Assembly: GCF_000147355.1 (NCBI RefSeq)
Contig: NC_014506.1
Location: forward strand, 1 to 64,000
DNA from: Sulfurimonas autotrophica DSM 16294
Lineage (GTDB): Bacteria; Campylobacterota; Campylobacteria; Campylobacterales; Sulfurimonadaceae
Reading direction: 5' to 3'
DNA length: 64,000 nucleotides
A program made the translations under genes and the position numbers. Below the pieces are notes generated by a model. The model worked only from the letters and a program-made list of their open reading frames with translations. It did no database searches and was not told where the DNA came from. Shown here in pieces: positions 56,802-64,000 of the stretch (position 1 is the stretch's first letter; every line of letters begins with the position of its first letter).

Positions 56802-58175
56802 ATGATACAAAAACATATAACCGAACAAACGGCCATTCTTTTCAGTGTTACAAAATGGGTATTTCTATCCTCTATTATAGGCATTTTAATTGGTGCGACT
56901 GTAACGGGATTTTTAAAAGTCTTGGCATATAGTGAATCCTCTCGTTCACTGCTGCCTTTTGAATATTATTATACGCTTCCTTTTGCGCTTGTTTTGACTG
57001 TCTGGCTTGTAAAAACTTTTGCTCCTTCTGCTGAGGGACACGGAACAGAAAAAGTAATATCAGCTGTGCATAAATATGACGGAAAAATCAATGTTTCTGT
57101 TATTCCTGTAAAAACACTAGCAACCGTATTAACAATTTTTGCAGGTGGTTCAGTCGGTAAAGAGGGTCCGGGTGCACAAATCGGAGCAGGGGTGGCTTCA
57201 TATTTGTCTACTCTTTTAAAATTTCATAAACAAGACAGAAAAAAATTGGTAATCTGCGGAATCAGTGCCGGTTTTGCAACAGTTTTTGGGACACCTATTG
57301 CAGGGGCTATATTTGGTGTTGAAGTTTTAATTATCGGCGTTATTATGTATGATGTGCTCTTGCCTTCATTTATCGCCGGTTTTGCCGCATTTACAACAGC
57401 CCAGTTCTTAGGTATTGAATATACATATTATGATTTGCACTTTTTTCAAGATGTCTCTTTGGACTTTTGGCTTATCATGAAAGTGGTCCTTGCCGGACTC
57501 TTTTTCGGTTTTGTCTCCGATATAGTTATCACCTCTGTCTCTTATACGCATAGTCTTGTCAAAAGTATTAAAGTAAGCACATATATAAAAGCGTTCGTCG
57601 GTGGACTTCTTATTGTCGCTTTAACGCTTGTGTTCGGTGAGCAGTATATAGGTTTGGGACTTGGTACAATCGCTGATGCCCTTAACCCGCATGTAGCAGC
57701 TTCTCAAGATATTCACTGGTATACTTTTCTTTTAAAAACAGTTTTTACATCACTTTCTCTTGCAGCAGGCGGTAGTGGTGGAGTCATTACACCGATTTTT
57801 TACATAGGTGCGACAAGTGGGCACTTCTTTGGTTCTATTATTTCCCCTGAACATATTACACTTTTTGCGGCACTCGGTTTTGTGAGTGTTGTTTCGGCTA
57901 CTACAAACACGCCTATTGCCTCAACTATTATGGCTGTGGAACTTTTTGGTATAGATATAGCGCATTATGCAGCACTTGCAGCGGTAATCAGCTTTTTGAT
58001 TTCAGGGCACAGAAGTATATTTTCTTCACAGATTTTGGCCATGAGAAAATCTGAGATGTTAAGTGTAAAAATAGGTGAAGAGGTGGAAAATATAAACATT
58101 TCGCTAGAAGAGCATGAGATGGATAAAATAGAAAAATTTCGCAGAAGACTCCATAAAAAAAATAAAAAGCGTTAA
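56802..58175 (+). CDS. ClC-family chloride channel/antiporter
   Basis: 457 residues with the ClC fold. The ion-path motifs are GKEGPGAQIGAG (gating Glu) at about 120-131 and GGSGGVITP near 328. No CBS domains are present. It could act as a Cl-/H+ antiporter in pH and ion balance next to K+ uptake by TrkAH; alternatively it may be a fluoride-type channel, which is less likely given the GKEGP motif. It converges on a DUF1538 gene with 14 bases between. Confidence 0.9.
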   Translation: MIQKHITEQTAILFSVTKWVFLSSIIGILIGATVTGFLKVLAYSESSRSLLPFEYYYTLPFALVLTVWLVKTFAPSAEGHGTEKVISAVHKYDGKINVSVIPVKTLATVLTIFAGGSVGKEGPGAQIGAGVASYLSTLLKFHKQDRKKLVICGISAGFATVFGTPIAGAIFGVEVLIIGVIMYDVLLPSFIAGFAAFTTAQFLGIEYTYYDLHFFQDVSLDFWLIMKVVLAGLFFGFVSDIVITSVSYTHSLVKSIKVSTYIKAFVGGLLIVALTLVFGEQYIGLGLGTIADALNPHVAASQDIHWYTFLLKTVFTSLSLAAGGSGGVITPIFYIGATSGHFFGSIISPEHITLFAALGFVSVVSATTNTPIASTIMAVELFGIDIAHYAALAAVISFLISGHRSIFSSQILAMRKSEMLSVKIGEEVENINISLEEHEMDKIEKFRRRLHKKNKKR

Positions 58176-58189
58176 GAAAAAAAGAATTT

Positions 58190-60112
58190 TTACAAATCAC
58201 CCAGTTTTAATCGTAAGCCTTTTATGTGAGAAACCGGATAGGCGAAAGTAAGTCCTCTTCCGTCTCCTGTAATGTCAAGTTTTGTTATTATTTCTTTTAT
58301 TATCTTATCTACATTTTTTGTCTGGGTAATAAACATTAAGTTTGCATCCGTTGCATCAGAATGGAGCCTGTCATAAAAATTCTCCATATGTTCAAGACCC
58401 ATACCGTGTGCACTCATAATCGTCACACCTCTCCCACCCGCATCTCTTGCCGCTATAAGTGCTTCTTCTTGTTTATTTTGCGGTACGATTACATGTACAG
58501 CCGAAAAGCTCATAAGGTAGGAGTGTCGGGAATTTGTGTCTGATACGGTTACAGTTGAGAGTTCCATATTGTTAACATCTTCTAAGGCATGGCGCAGTTC
58601 ATTTAGCTGAATCTCTTCTTTTTCAGACTCTCCTTTTACCCCCATTTTTTCTGTGATGATGCCATATAACATGACTGTTATCATAGGAAACAAAGAAGCA
58701 AAGGCGATGAGCCCGAAACCGTCTATAAGAGGATCTCGTCCGGGAATATTTGTAGCAAGACCGAGTCCGAGTGCGGCAACAAGAGGCACTGTCACCGTTG
58801 AAGTTGTGACACCGCCACTGTCGTAGGCGATGGGAACAATATACTTAGGTGCTAAAAAAGTGAGAACAATTACGAGCATATATCCAGCCATAATGTAGTA
58901 AACAATTTCACCGCCTACAACGATTCGGTATGCACCAAGCGCAATACCTATAGCAACTCCAAGAGCAACAAAAAGACGCAGAACAAAGTCATTGATTTTT
59001 TCATCACTTATCTCTTTGGCTTTTCGTGCGATTGCTGTCAGTGCGGGTTCAGCCATAGTTGTTGAAAAACCAATTAAAAAACCGAAAGAGTAAATGATAA
59101 GCTCACTGTCATATTGCGTAAGTTCGGCAGCCATCGTCTCGCCAACAGAAAAAAGTCCCATCTCCAGACCGACTATAAATGCATCAAGACCGAGTATGAC
59201 AAGTCCGAAGCCTATAATGACATTTTTAATATTATCTATAGGTTTTTTTAAAATAATGTACTGGAAAAATAAAATAACGCCTAAAATTGGAATAACATCG
59301 CTGATAACACCAAGTAAGCCTTGTAGAACAGAAATGATGTCAAAGTGCATTTTTACAGCTTCGATTTCTTCTATAACAGGCGGTAAAACAGAAGTACTGG
59401 CATCAATTAACTGATAAACTGCAATACCGTAAAACTGTACAAATATCATAGGAGTAAGTGAAGCGAAGGCAATGAGTCCAAAGCCGTCCAAAACAGGATT
59501 GCGCCCTTTAATGGTTGAAGCCAGACCTATTCCCAAAGCTGCGACAAGAGGAACGGTAACGGTTGAAGTGGTTACACCGCCTAAATCATACGCAAGTCCG
59601 ACTATCTCTTTTGGGGCAAAAGCTGTAGCGGAGACAACTAAAATATAGCCTGCAATAATGTAGTATTGGATAGGGTGCCCTTTTATGATTCGCCATACGC
59701 CTAAAACTATGGCAAAACCGACAGAAAAAGCAACGACGGTTCTTAAAATGGTGGCATCAATTCTACCAGAACTTATGCTGGCTGCCTTGTCAGCGATGAC
59801 AATGAGGGCAGGCTCTGCGATGGTCGTTCCAAAGCCTATCATAAATCCAAAAATCAAAATCCAAAAAGTAGAACCTTTATGGGCAAATTCGCTTGCGAGC
59901 CCTTCACCAACCGGGAAAATTCCGACTTCAAGACCAAGTAAAAATACCGCAAGACCGACACCGACTATGGCCAAACCTATGGCAGTGCTTAGCCAGTTTG
60001 GCGGTACACTTTGAATGATTGCAAGCTGGAAGAACATGATAACGAGTATGATAGGTAAAAGGTCGCGAAAAGACTCTTTTAAAAGCTGTAAAAAAGTTGA
60101 AATACTCAGCAC
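58190..60112 (-). CDS. Duplicated DUF1538 membrane protein with PII-like tail
   Basis: About 640 residues. Two halves repeat the same membrane domain: [12 protein letters not shown] and [12 protein letters not shown], each followed by an [21 protein letters not shown] segment, showing internal duplication. The last 110 residues form a soluble PII-like domain ([17 protein letters not shown]). GAGGGG-like site GAGGGG is 9 bases before GTG 60112, so that start is preferred over TTG 60142. A transporter whose activity is set by its own PII-like domain is a reasonable guess. The substrate is unknown. Confidence 0.8.
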   Translation of the reverse strand: MLSISTFLQLLKESFRDLLPIILVIMFFQLAIIQSVPPNWLSTAIGLAIVGVGLAVFLLGLEVGIFPVGEGLASEFAHKGSTFWILIFGFMIGFGTTIAEPALIVIADKAASISSGRIDATILRTVVAFSVGFAIVLGVWRIIKGHPIQYYIIAGYILVVSATAFAPKEIVGLAYDLGGVTTSTVTVPLVAALGIGLASTIKGRNPVLDGFGLIAFASLTPMIFVQFYGIAVYQLIDASTSVLPPVIEEIEAVKMHFDIISVLQGLLGVISDVIPILGVILFFQYIILKKPIDNIKNVIIGFGLVILGLDAFIVGLEMGLFSVGETMAAELTQYDSELIIYSFGFLIGFSTTMAEPALTAIARKAKEISDEKINDFVLRLFVALGVAIGIALGAYRIVVGGEIVYYIMAGYMLVIVLTFLAPKYIVPIAYDSGGVTTSTVTVPLVAALGLGLATNIPGRDPLIDGFGLIAFASLFPMITVMLYGIITEKMGVKGESEKEEIQLNELRHALEDVNNMELSTVTVSDTNSRHSYLMSFSAVHVIVPQNKQEEALIAARDAGGRGVTIMSAHGMGLEHMENFYDRLHSDATDANLMFITQTKNVDKIIKEIITKLDITGDGRGLTFAYPVSHIKGLRLKLGDL

Positions 60113-60169
60113 GTTATATGTCCCCTCATTATTTTTATGCAATAATATCGAAAAATATTATAAAACTGC

Positions 60170-60175
60170 TATAAT
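60170..60175 (+). promoter_or_regulatory. -10 element giving a leaderless cobU message
   Basis: TATAAT, six bases, then ATG at 60182, the same spacing as for dnaG. No ribosome site is present before the ATG. A reverse TATAAT at 60157-60162 may drive the divergent DUF1538 gene. Confidence 0.55.
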
Positions 60176-60181
60176 TTTAAA

Positions 60182-60676
60182 ATGAAAACATTATTTATAG
60201 GCGGCATTAAGAGTGGCAAATCTCACAATGCCGAAAACTACATAAAAAAACTCTCAGGTGCAAAACCTGTTTATCTTGCAACGACTGAATTTATAGATGA
60301 TGAAATGCAAGAGCGGATACAGCAACATCAACAACAGCGTGCAGATGATTTTATTACAGTCGAAGAGGCGATTAATCTCAAAGAAAAAATAGCGCTGCAA
60401 GAGGGTGCCGTACTGGTTGAATGTTTGAGTATGTGGATAAACAACATGCTCTATCATGAAAAAACCTATGAGGAAATGGAAGCAGAAATAGCTACTGTAA
60501 TGGAACTAAAACAGGATATCGTATTTGTTGTCAATGATGTAAGTTGCGGTATTATTCCTGATAACAAACTTGCACGTCAGTTTGTAGATATCAGCGGAAA
60601 GCTTTCTCAGATGGTTGCCCAAAAATGTGATGAAGTATATCATGTAGTCGCTGGAATCAGTACAAAAATAAAATGA
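60182..60676 (+). CDS. cobU: Adenosylcobinamide kinase / guanylyltransferase
   Basis: Phosphorylates adenosylcobinamide and then adds GMP in the late cobalamin pathway. 164 residues, usual length, with P-loop GGIKSGKSHNAE near the start and the VNDVSCGIIPDN motif near 120. The stop overlaps cobS by 4 bases. cobU-cobS-cobC form a late-B12 operon; the expected cobT is absent nearby. Divergent from the DUF1538 gene. Confidence 0.93.
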   Translation: MKTLFIGGIKSGKSHNAENYIKKLSGAKPVYLATTEFIDDEMQERIQQHQQQRADDFITVEEAINLKEKIALQEGAVLVECLSMWINNMLYHEKTYEEMEAEIATVMELKQDIVFVVNDVSCGIIPDNKLARQFVDISGKLSQMVAQKCDEVYHVVAGISTKIK

Positions 60677-61398
60677 ATAAACTTTTCAAAGGCTTCGCTC
60701 TGGCTTTGTCAATGTTGAGTATTTTACCCTTTTTTAAGGTACATGATTTTTACAAAGGCATCAATGGCTATGCCGTGATGTTTTACCCGCTTGTAGGGTT
60801 TTTACTCGGTCTTATTTTATACGGCGCCTTTATTCTGCTTACACCATATTTGCCGCCTTTACATGTAAGCATTATTATTTTTTCTTTATGGGTTGTGCTT
60901 ACGGGGGCTTTGCATCTTGATGGCTTTGCCGACACAGTGGATGGGCTGTTTGTTGATAAAAAAAGAGCTCTGGAAGTGATGAAAGACCCGCATAACGGTG
61001 GAATGGGTATAACATTCTCCATTGTTTTTTTACTGCTTAAAGCTTCTTCCCTGGCGGCGCTGGATGCGGTGTATCTACTGCCTGTGATTCTCATGCTGTC
61101 ACGGCTGAGTGCTGTATTAGAGATATATTTGTATCCTTATATTTCGCAAAACGGTATGGGAAGTTTGGCAAAAGCAGAGTTTAATCGCTGGCAATTATTT
61201 GTAGCACTTGCTTACTCATTTATGGTTTTGGTGTTATTTGAGAGTTATATCTTGATGTTTGTGTCATTGTTAGTTATGTTTGTGCTCAAGAGTTTCTTTA
61301 TTAAAAGATATGACGGTTTTACGGGAGATATTTACGGTTTTAGCATTGAAATGACAGAACTTGTTTTGCTCAATGCTGTTATAGTTGGTCTGCAGTGA
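60673..61398 (+). CDS. cobS: Adenosylcobinamide-GDP ribazoletransferase
   Basis: Joins adenosylcobinamide-GDP to alpha-ribazole to make the corrinoid, in the membrane. 241 residues with several hydrophobic helices and the conserved GALHLDGFADTVDGLF and DPHNGGMG motifs. It overlaps cobU and cobC by 4 bases each. A palindrome copy (60859-60868) lies in it. Confidence 0.93.
   Translation: MNKLFKGFALALSMLSILPFFKVHDFYKGINGYAVMFYPLVGFLLGLILYGAFILLTPYLPPLHVSIIIFSLWVVLTGALHLDGFADTVDGLFVDKKRALEVMKDPHNGGMGITFSIVFLLLKASSLAALDAVYLLPVILMLSRLSAVLEIYLYPYISQNGMGSLAKAEFNRWQLFVALAYSFMVLVLFESYILMFVSLLVMFVLKSFFIKRYDGFTGDIYGFSIEMTELVLLNAVIVGLQ
60859..60868. repeat. TTACATGTAA palindrome
   Basis: A 10-bp copy inside cobS, coding LHVS. 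Confidence 0.55.
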
Positions 61399-61958
61399 AA
61401 ATTACACTCATTCGTCACGGTGAGGTTGAGGTGCCTTACATCGGAAAATATAACGGACACAATGATATAGGGCTCTCTAAAAAGGGAGAAAAAGAAGCAA
61501 AAAAGTTAGCCGAACTCTTTACATGTAAAGAATTTGATTTGGTGTACTGTTCAGATTTGAGACGTGCAAAAGAGACTTTGAAGCCCTTTACCCAGGCAAA
61601 AAATGCTCTATATACACCAAAATTACGGGAAAAATCATGGGGAAAACATGAAGGATTCGATTTTGATGAAATAACAGCTCAGGGTGTAGTGTATAAAAAT
61701 TTTTCACAATGGATAGAAGCACTTGATGGGGAGAATTATAAAGAGTATGTTCAAAGAGTAAAAAAATTCTTTTTTGAAGAACTCGCAGTACAAAAAGCTG
61801 ATAACGTTTTAGTTATAACACATGCGGGCGTTATAAGAGTTTTAATGGCAATAGTGCAAAACTTATCACTTGAAGAAGCCTTTACACTTGCTTTGCCTTA
61901 TGCATCTTATACGCTTTATGACACAGATTTAAAAACTTTTAGCACGATTAAAACTTAG
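61395..61958 (+). CDS. cobC: Alpha-ribazole-phosphate phosphatase (histidine phosphatase)
   Basis: 187 residues. The histidine phosphatase motif LIRHGEVE at the N-terminus and ITHAGVIRV near 140 supply the catalytic His pair. In its context it should remove phosphate from alpha-ribazole-P for the cobalamin loop. Overlaps cobS. It carries a CTTTACATGTAAAG palindrome copy (61517-61530). The tRNA promoter follows right after its stop. Confidence 0.87.
   Translation: MKITLIRHGEVEVPYIGKYNGHNDIGLSKKGEKEAKKLAELFTCKEFDLVYCSDLRRAKETLKPFTQAKNALYTPKLREKSWGKHEGFDFDEITAQGVVYKNFSQWIEALDGENYKEYVQRVKKFFFEELAVQKADNVLVITHAGVIRVLMAIVQNLSLEEAFTLALPYASYTLYDTDLKTFSTIKT
61517..61530. repeat. CTTTACATGTAAAG palindrome
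   Basis: A 14-bp perfect copy inside cobC, coding FTCK. Confidence 0.65.
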
Positions 61959-61964
61959 CTTGGC

Positions 61965-61970
61965 TATAAT
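61965..61970 (+). promoter_or_regulatory. -10 element of tRNA-Ser
   Basis: TATAAT with TGGC in front (extended -10), 18 bases before the tRNA. Overlaps the end of the cob operon. Confidence 0.6.
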
Positions 61971-61987
61971 ACCGCTCCTACAACAAA

Positions 61988-62075
61988 GGACAGCTGGCCG
62001 AGTGGTCGAAGGCGCTCGCCTGGAACGCGGGTGTAGAGCAATCTACCTAGGGTTCGAATCCCTAGCTGTCCACCA
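61988..62075 (+). tRNA. tRNA-Ser (anticodon GGA)
   Basis: A class II tRNA. Acceptor arms GGACAGC (61988-61994) and GCTGTCC (62065-62071) pair, followed by the discriminator A and an encoded CCA at 62073-62075. The anticodon loop reads CTGGAAC, giving anticodon GGA. A long variable arm and a TTCGAAT T-loop follow. The discriminator A is not the usual G for serine tRNA, but the anticodon and the long arm are clear. It is a likely attachment site for the accessory DNA after it. Confidence 0.93.
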
Positions 62076-62340
62076 CTTTAACGGTAAACCCCTAAAACAA
62101 CCGCTACTACGAAACAAACAAAGAGACAAAAGCAAAATTGATACACTATACGACAAAAACCAATACGGTTTGAGACTATTAAGTCAGCTTATGAGGAAAA
62201 TACATTTACAAGAAATTAAGTGTGAAACAGTTAAAGCAAAGATATTGGCAAAAGCTCCAGAACTTCATTATTTAATAAAAGAACTAAATGAGGAAGACAA
62301 GAAGCTATATAGACTATTTAATAGATATAGATTTGAATAA
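62076..62340 (+). pseudogene. Gene remnant after tRNA-Ser
   Basis: An open frame runs through the tRNA and ends at 62340, but the part over the tRNA is not protein. After the tRNA, about 88 residues of Lys-, Leu- and Glu-rich helical sequence (KAPELHYLIKELNEEDKK) remain in frame without a good start or ribosome site; an ATG at 62191 would give only 50 residues. This looks like the C-terminal piece of a lost gene. Position and loss of the 5' part fit an integrated element edge. Confidence 0.45.
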
Positions 62341-62347
62341 AGGGGAG

Positions 62348-62367
62348 TGATAGGATTTCTCCTATCA
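62348..62367. terminator. Hairpin between the remnant and the large minus-strand gene
   Basis: A perfect 8-bp stem TGATAGGA / TCCTATCA with TTTC loop, followed by GAATTATTTT. Convenient as a terminator for either direction. Confidence 0.5.
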
Positions 62368-62413
62368 GAATTATTTTGACACGAAATATTTAACGGTCTC
62401 GAATAAAGACATA

Positions 62414-64000
62414 TTAAAAGAGCATTTTTCCTCGTTTTTGTTCGAAGTTCTCAATGATTGTCGTTAGTTCATTTAATAAGCTTTCAAATTCCAATATTTG
62501 TCGTTTCTCTACTAAGTATTGAAGTCTACTTTGTAAGCTATATAAACCACTAGACATAGATTTTCCGTCTTCATATTGTGAAATTTCTTCTTTAATTTTT
62601 TCACTTAAATCTTCTATGTCAACTGACTGAAATTCAGTTATTAATAAAAATAGTTGGAAGTCTATCTGTTCGAATAGACTTTCAATATTTTTATACTCAA
62701 TATTATTTATAAATGTTTTAATTTCTTCCTTAATTTTCTCATTTGATATGTGATACAAACTTATTAAGAAGTATTGTGAAATTTCAACCTTTTGAGCCAA
62801 CTCCCAACTGTTAAATTCAAACAGCAACTTTTGAACTAACTTTAAGTTGTCATAATTAAAATTTGTGTCCATTTCTAAATAGGCATAAATATTATTAATA
62901 TAATTTGATTTTATCGCATATAATTCACGTCCATTATAGTTTTGATAGATAATCTTATTTAAAACCAATTCTATTAAGCTTATAAGTTTAGAACTATCAA
63001 ATTGCTCTTTATATAAGCTATATTGTAGTCCAAGAAAAGTATTAATTGTTTGGTAAGTTGAAATAGAGTTGTTTGAAGTATTTAAAATAAAAGTAAAACC
63101 TTCTAAAATATTTTCCATTATTTCTTTTTCTAACTTAGATATTGAAAGTAAATACATTGTTTTTTTCCAACTGTTTTCAAAAATTGAAAAATTGTTTGTA
63201 TCGTTGTTTCTAATATGCTTGACAGTGTTAGCAAGGACTTGTAATAAGTATTTTTGATTTTCAGTATCAAGCACTAGTCTTTTTGAAGACTCTTTATTGC
63301 TATAAGATTCAAAAATTCGTTTCAAGCTTTTTTCTTTTAAAAACTTTATACAAGAAAATATTTCCAATTGATTCAGAACAATATTTTCTTCTTGAACTTG
63401 CCTTACCAAACTAATATTTATGAAATATTCAATTATAGTTTGAAATTCACGATACCTGTCAATAGCTAGTCCATTCCCAAGTATGAAATAAATTAAGTTT
63501 TTATGCCTTAATTCTGCTTCAAATGAGTTATTTGAAAAAATGATACTTCCGCTTTCAATCGATTTTTTTTGTTCTTCTTTTTCTTTGAGTAAGGAAGAAA
63601 TAGTAAAAGCAAAACTATAAATAAAGTTAAAATCTTTAAAAGTTGAAATTATTGGTGAGATAGTTTGTTTAATATTATTTGGGACATCTTGATATTTTTC
63701 TTCTATGTCATATTCTTCAACTGTTTCATATTTAGAATAGTCTATTGAAAAATCATATTTTAAAAATGACAATAACTGGTTTCTATTAAACATTGAAAGG
63801 AATAAATCTATATAGTTTTTTGATTTTAAAGAGCTTTTTATATTGTTTTCATAAAGCTTATAAGCCTTTTCATTATTTTCTAAAAGATAAAAAATGAATG
63901 CCTCGTTTGCATTCTCATTGGTATCAAGCTTAAAACTAAGTATATTACTTAAATCAAGGGCATTATAAAGTGGAAACTGAAACTTATAGTATTCTTTATC
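62414..64000 (-). CDS. Large helical protein, C-terminal part only (partial at window edge)
   Basis: The frame continues without a stop from its end at 62414 to the window edge; 528 residues are seen. The ATG at 63793 is internal: the 69 codons before it are open and of the same composition. The visible part is almost all helical with Asn-, Ile- and Lys-rich sequence, no membrane helix, and no enzyme motif. The pattern recalls the C-terminal halves of large SIR2- or STAND-type phage-defence proteins, but the N-terminal domain is outside the window. Very AT-rich compared with neighbouring core genes, and beside a tRNA. Confidence 0.6.
   Translation of the reverse strand, partial: DKEYYKFQFPLYNALDLSNILSFKLDTNENANEAFIFYLLENNEKAYKLYENNIKSSLKSKNYIDLFLSMFNRNQLLSFLKYDFSIDYSKYETVEEYDIEEKYQDVPNNIKQTISPIISTFKDFNFIYSFAFTISSLLKEKEEQKKSIESGSIIFSNNSFEAELRHKNLIYFILGNGLAIDRYREFQTIIEYFINISLVRQVQEENIVLNQLEIFSCIKFLKEKSLKRIFESYSNKESSKRLVLDTENQKYLLQVLANTVKHIRNNDTNNFSIFENSWKKTMYLLSISKLEKEIMENILEGFTFILNTSNNSISTYQTINTFLGLQYSLYKEQFDSSKLISLIELVLNKIIYQNYNGRELYAIKSNYINNIYAYLEMDTNFNYDNLKLVQKLLFEFNSWELAQKVEISQYFLISLYHISNEKIKEEIKTFINNIEYKNIESLFEQIDFQLFLLITEFQSVDIEDLSEKIKEEISQYEDGKSMSSGLYSLQSRLQYLVEKRQILEFESLLNELTTIIENFEQKRGKMLF

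Noticed and set aside
61960-62340. 126-residue open frame through the tRNA
   Set aside because: Its first 38 codons are the tRNA gene itself and its start has no ribosome site; only the tail past the tRNA may be a gene remnant.
63793-63793. ATG at 63793 as the true start of the last gene
   Set aside because: The frame stays open for 69 codons upstream to the window edge with the same helical, AT-rich composition and no ribosome site is clear before it.

Overview
The window reads as the start of a Campylobacterota (Epsilonproteobacteria) chromosome, most likely a Sulfurimonas-like marine or sediment bacterium. The reasons are the low GC content, the dnaA-dnaN-gyrB opening with DnaA boxes of the TATTCACA type, sigma-54 promoters on hook genes, ThyX in place of ThyA, and a rich set of redox and c-di-GMP proteins. 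The genus is an inference; no ribosomal RNA is present to test it.

Layout. 1-2700: a bipartite replication origin flanking dnaA, then dnaN. 2755-6949: gyrB, a degenerate GGDEF-EAL membrane protein and a small helical protein. 6938-17753: housekeeping genes (CCA-adding enzyme, typA, YheT hydrolase, nrdB, nitrilase, pcm, thyX, a lipoprotein, phnA, dGTPase, a chemoreceptor, rpsU). 17890-27188: a nine-gene MSHA/type II-like pilus locus (GspL/PilM-like, two small inner-membrane proteins, a lipoprotein secretin, a SPOR/TPR protein, ATPase, inner-membrane platform, two pseudopilins). 27236-35980: a metal-efflux island in which arsR and a Crp/Fnr gene diverge from a Met-rich cytochrome, a Cys-rich SO_0444-type permease, a His-rich peptide and a CzcCBA-type RND pump, with an ArsR-like operator between. 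36054-39240: dnaG and small secreted proteins. 39282-45109: fliK, flgD and two hook-type genes with two matching sigma-54 promoters. 45163-56744: purT, a heme-binding HD-GYP protein, a hydroxyacid dehydrogenase with an orphan fumarate-reductase-like pair, a siroheme reductase, yajQ, an HTH/coiled-coil protein and trkA-trkH. 56802-61958: a ClC channel, a duplicated DUF1538 membrane protein with a PII-like tail, and cobU-cobS-cobC. 61988-62075: tRNA-Ser(GGA). 62076-64000: AT-rich accessory DNA with a gene remnant and the C-terminal part of a very large helical protein that runs off the window; this looks like the edge of an island inserted at the tRNA.

Themes. The core is conserved and mostly in short operons with overlapping stop/start codons. 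Signalling by c-di-GMP is prominent (two degenerate GGDEF-type proteins, an HD-GYP, YajQ) next to pilus and flagellar genes, so surface attachment and motility are probably linked, but no direct link is visible. Ion handling (Trk, ClC, DUF1538-PII) forms another block.

The strongest unexplained signals are: a palindrome TTTACATGTAAA repeated far above expectation across unrelated coding regions; three promoters placed so that their transcripts should be leaderless; a fumarate-reductase-like iron-sulfur subunit with four cysteines where the 3Fe-4S site should be; a siroheme reductase with a one-residue-short first cysteine pair; and the tRNA-linked large protein at the right edge. No CRISPR array, transposase, rRNA or complete prophage was seen.
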